From NCBI GenBank assembly GCA_938037185.1, contig CALHQK010000100.1:1-22227 (forward strand): a stretch of 22,227 nucleotides of DNA, given 5' to 3'. Position 1 is the first letter of the stretch. Each line of letters opens with the position of its first letter. Made by a program: the position numbers and the translations under genes. Source of the DNA: an uncultured Riemerella sp. Its GTDB lineage: Bacteria > Bacteroidota > Bacteroidia > Flavobacteriales > Weeksellaceae. Positions 22,046-22,227 of the stretch are shown here, one piece after another. Under the pieces are notes generated by a model. The model did no database searches, was not told the DNA's origin, and saw only the letters and a program-made list of their open reading frames with translations.

Positions 22046-22227
22046 TTATTTTTCTTTCTTCAAAGTCTTTTCTACCCTGTAGAAACTCGTTTTGCTAATA
22101 CCTGCTTGTCTACAAGCTTTATCAATAGGAATATTTTTGTTTTCATAGAGATGAAAGGCAAAATGATATTTTTCCAAAGTTTCTTTTTTTATTCCTTTGG
22201 GTCTTCCGATGAGTTTCTTTCTTCTCC
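22046..22227 (-). CDS. Serine recombinase (resolvase/invertase), C-terminal end only
   Basis: The last 59 residues are visible; the gene enters from the right edge. It begins RRKKLIGRPKGIKKETLEKY, the arginine-rich hinge with the GRPKG motif that links the catalytic domain to the DNA-binding domain in small serine recombinases. It ends with a helix-turn-helix, NIPIDKACRQAGISKTSFYR, and a basic tail. The catalytic N-terminal domain (with the nucleophilic Ser) would lie outside the window, so integrity cannot be judged. On a plasmid such a protein usually resolves multimers or belongs to a transposon. Joining the right edge to the left edge gives no resolvase sequence, so the ends of the window are not adjacent. 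Confidence 0.85.
   Translation of the reverse strand, partial: RRKKLIGRPKGIKKETLEKYHFAFHLYENKNIPIDKACRQAGISKTSFYRVEKTLKKEK

Noticed and set aside
22046..22227. Closing the window into a circle so that the resolvase continues at position 1
   Set aside because: The joined frame stays open but upstream of the join it encodes a lipoprotein signal peptide, not a recombinase catalytic domain, so the ends belong to different genes.

Overview
The window looks like part of a mobilizable plasmid, or a plasmid-derived island, from a low-GC member of the Bacteroidota, most likely a flavobacterium of the Chryseobacterium/Elizabethkingia/Riemerella kind. The grounds are: several TTG-N19/20-TAnnTTTG promoters, the Bacteroidota sigma-factor signature; a type IX secretion (T9SS) type A sorting domain; small outer-membrane beta-barrels of the flavobacterial type; and a Rep_3 replicon with a Bacteroidota-type mobilization pair. 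The assignment is from family recognition only, with no database search.

Left part (1-12847, all on the minus strand, read right to left): one operon from a clear promoter at 12817-12847. In order it encodes two paralogous outer-membrane beta-barrel proteins (231 and 244 aa), a 661-aa secreted protein with a C-terminal T9SS sorting domain, a 3071-aa SpvB/TcdB/RHS giant protein, and the start of a lipoprotein that runs off the left edge. The giant ends in an RHS core followed by a roughly 240-aa tip with a GHSLGG lipase motif. The truncated lipoprotein, whose mature N-terminus resembles ankyrin-repeat lipoproteins, sits exactly where an immunity gene would be expected.

Middle part (13018-16956, plus strand): the replicon. 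A small protein that looks like two tandem ribbon-helix-helix-type units is translationally coupled to a 184-aa unknown protein. A Rep_3 initiator follows, then a roughly 1-kb noncoding origin with five direct 15-bp iterons, two inverted degenerate copies and an AT-rich direct repeat. A solitary ParA ATPase closes this part, with no ParB recognised.

Right part (16957-22227): an oriT-like intergenic region, a BfmA/BtgA-like accessory mobilization protein and a MobB-type relaxase overlapping by one base. Then come a probably leaderless 119-aa hypothetical gene, a candidate 100-nt minus-strand small RNA, and a two-gene cassette (43-aa basic protein, hairpin, 287-aa protein) that resembles a toxin-antitoxin or defence module. 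The C-terminal end of a serine resolvase is cut by the right edge. Joining the two window ends does not give a sensible resolvase, so the window is not a simple closed circle cut once.

The most interesting items are the lipase-tipped RHS operon with its putative ankyrin lipoprotein partner, the 43-aa/287-aa cassette, and the candidate small RNA between the hypothetical gene and that cassette.
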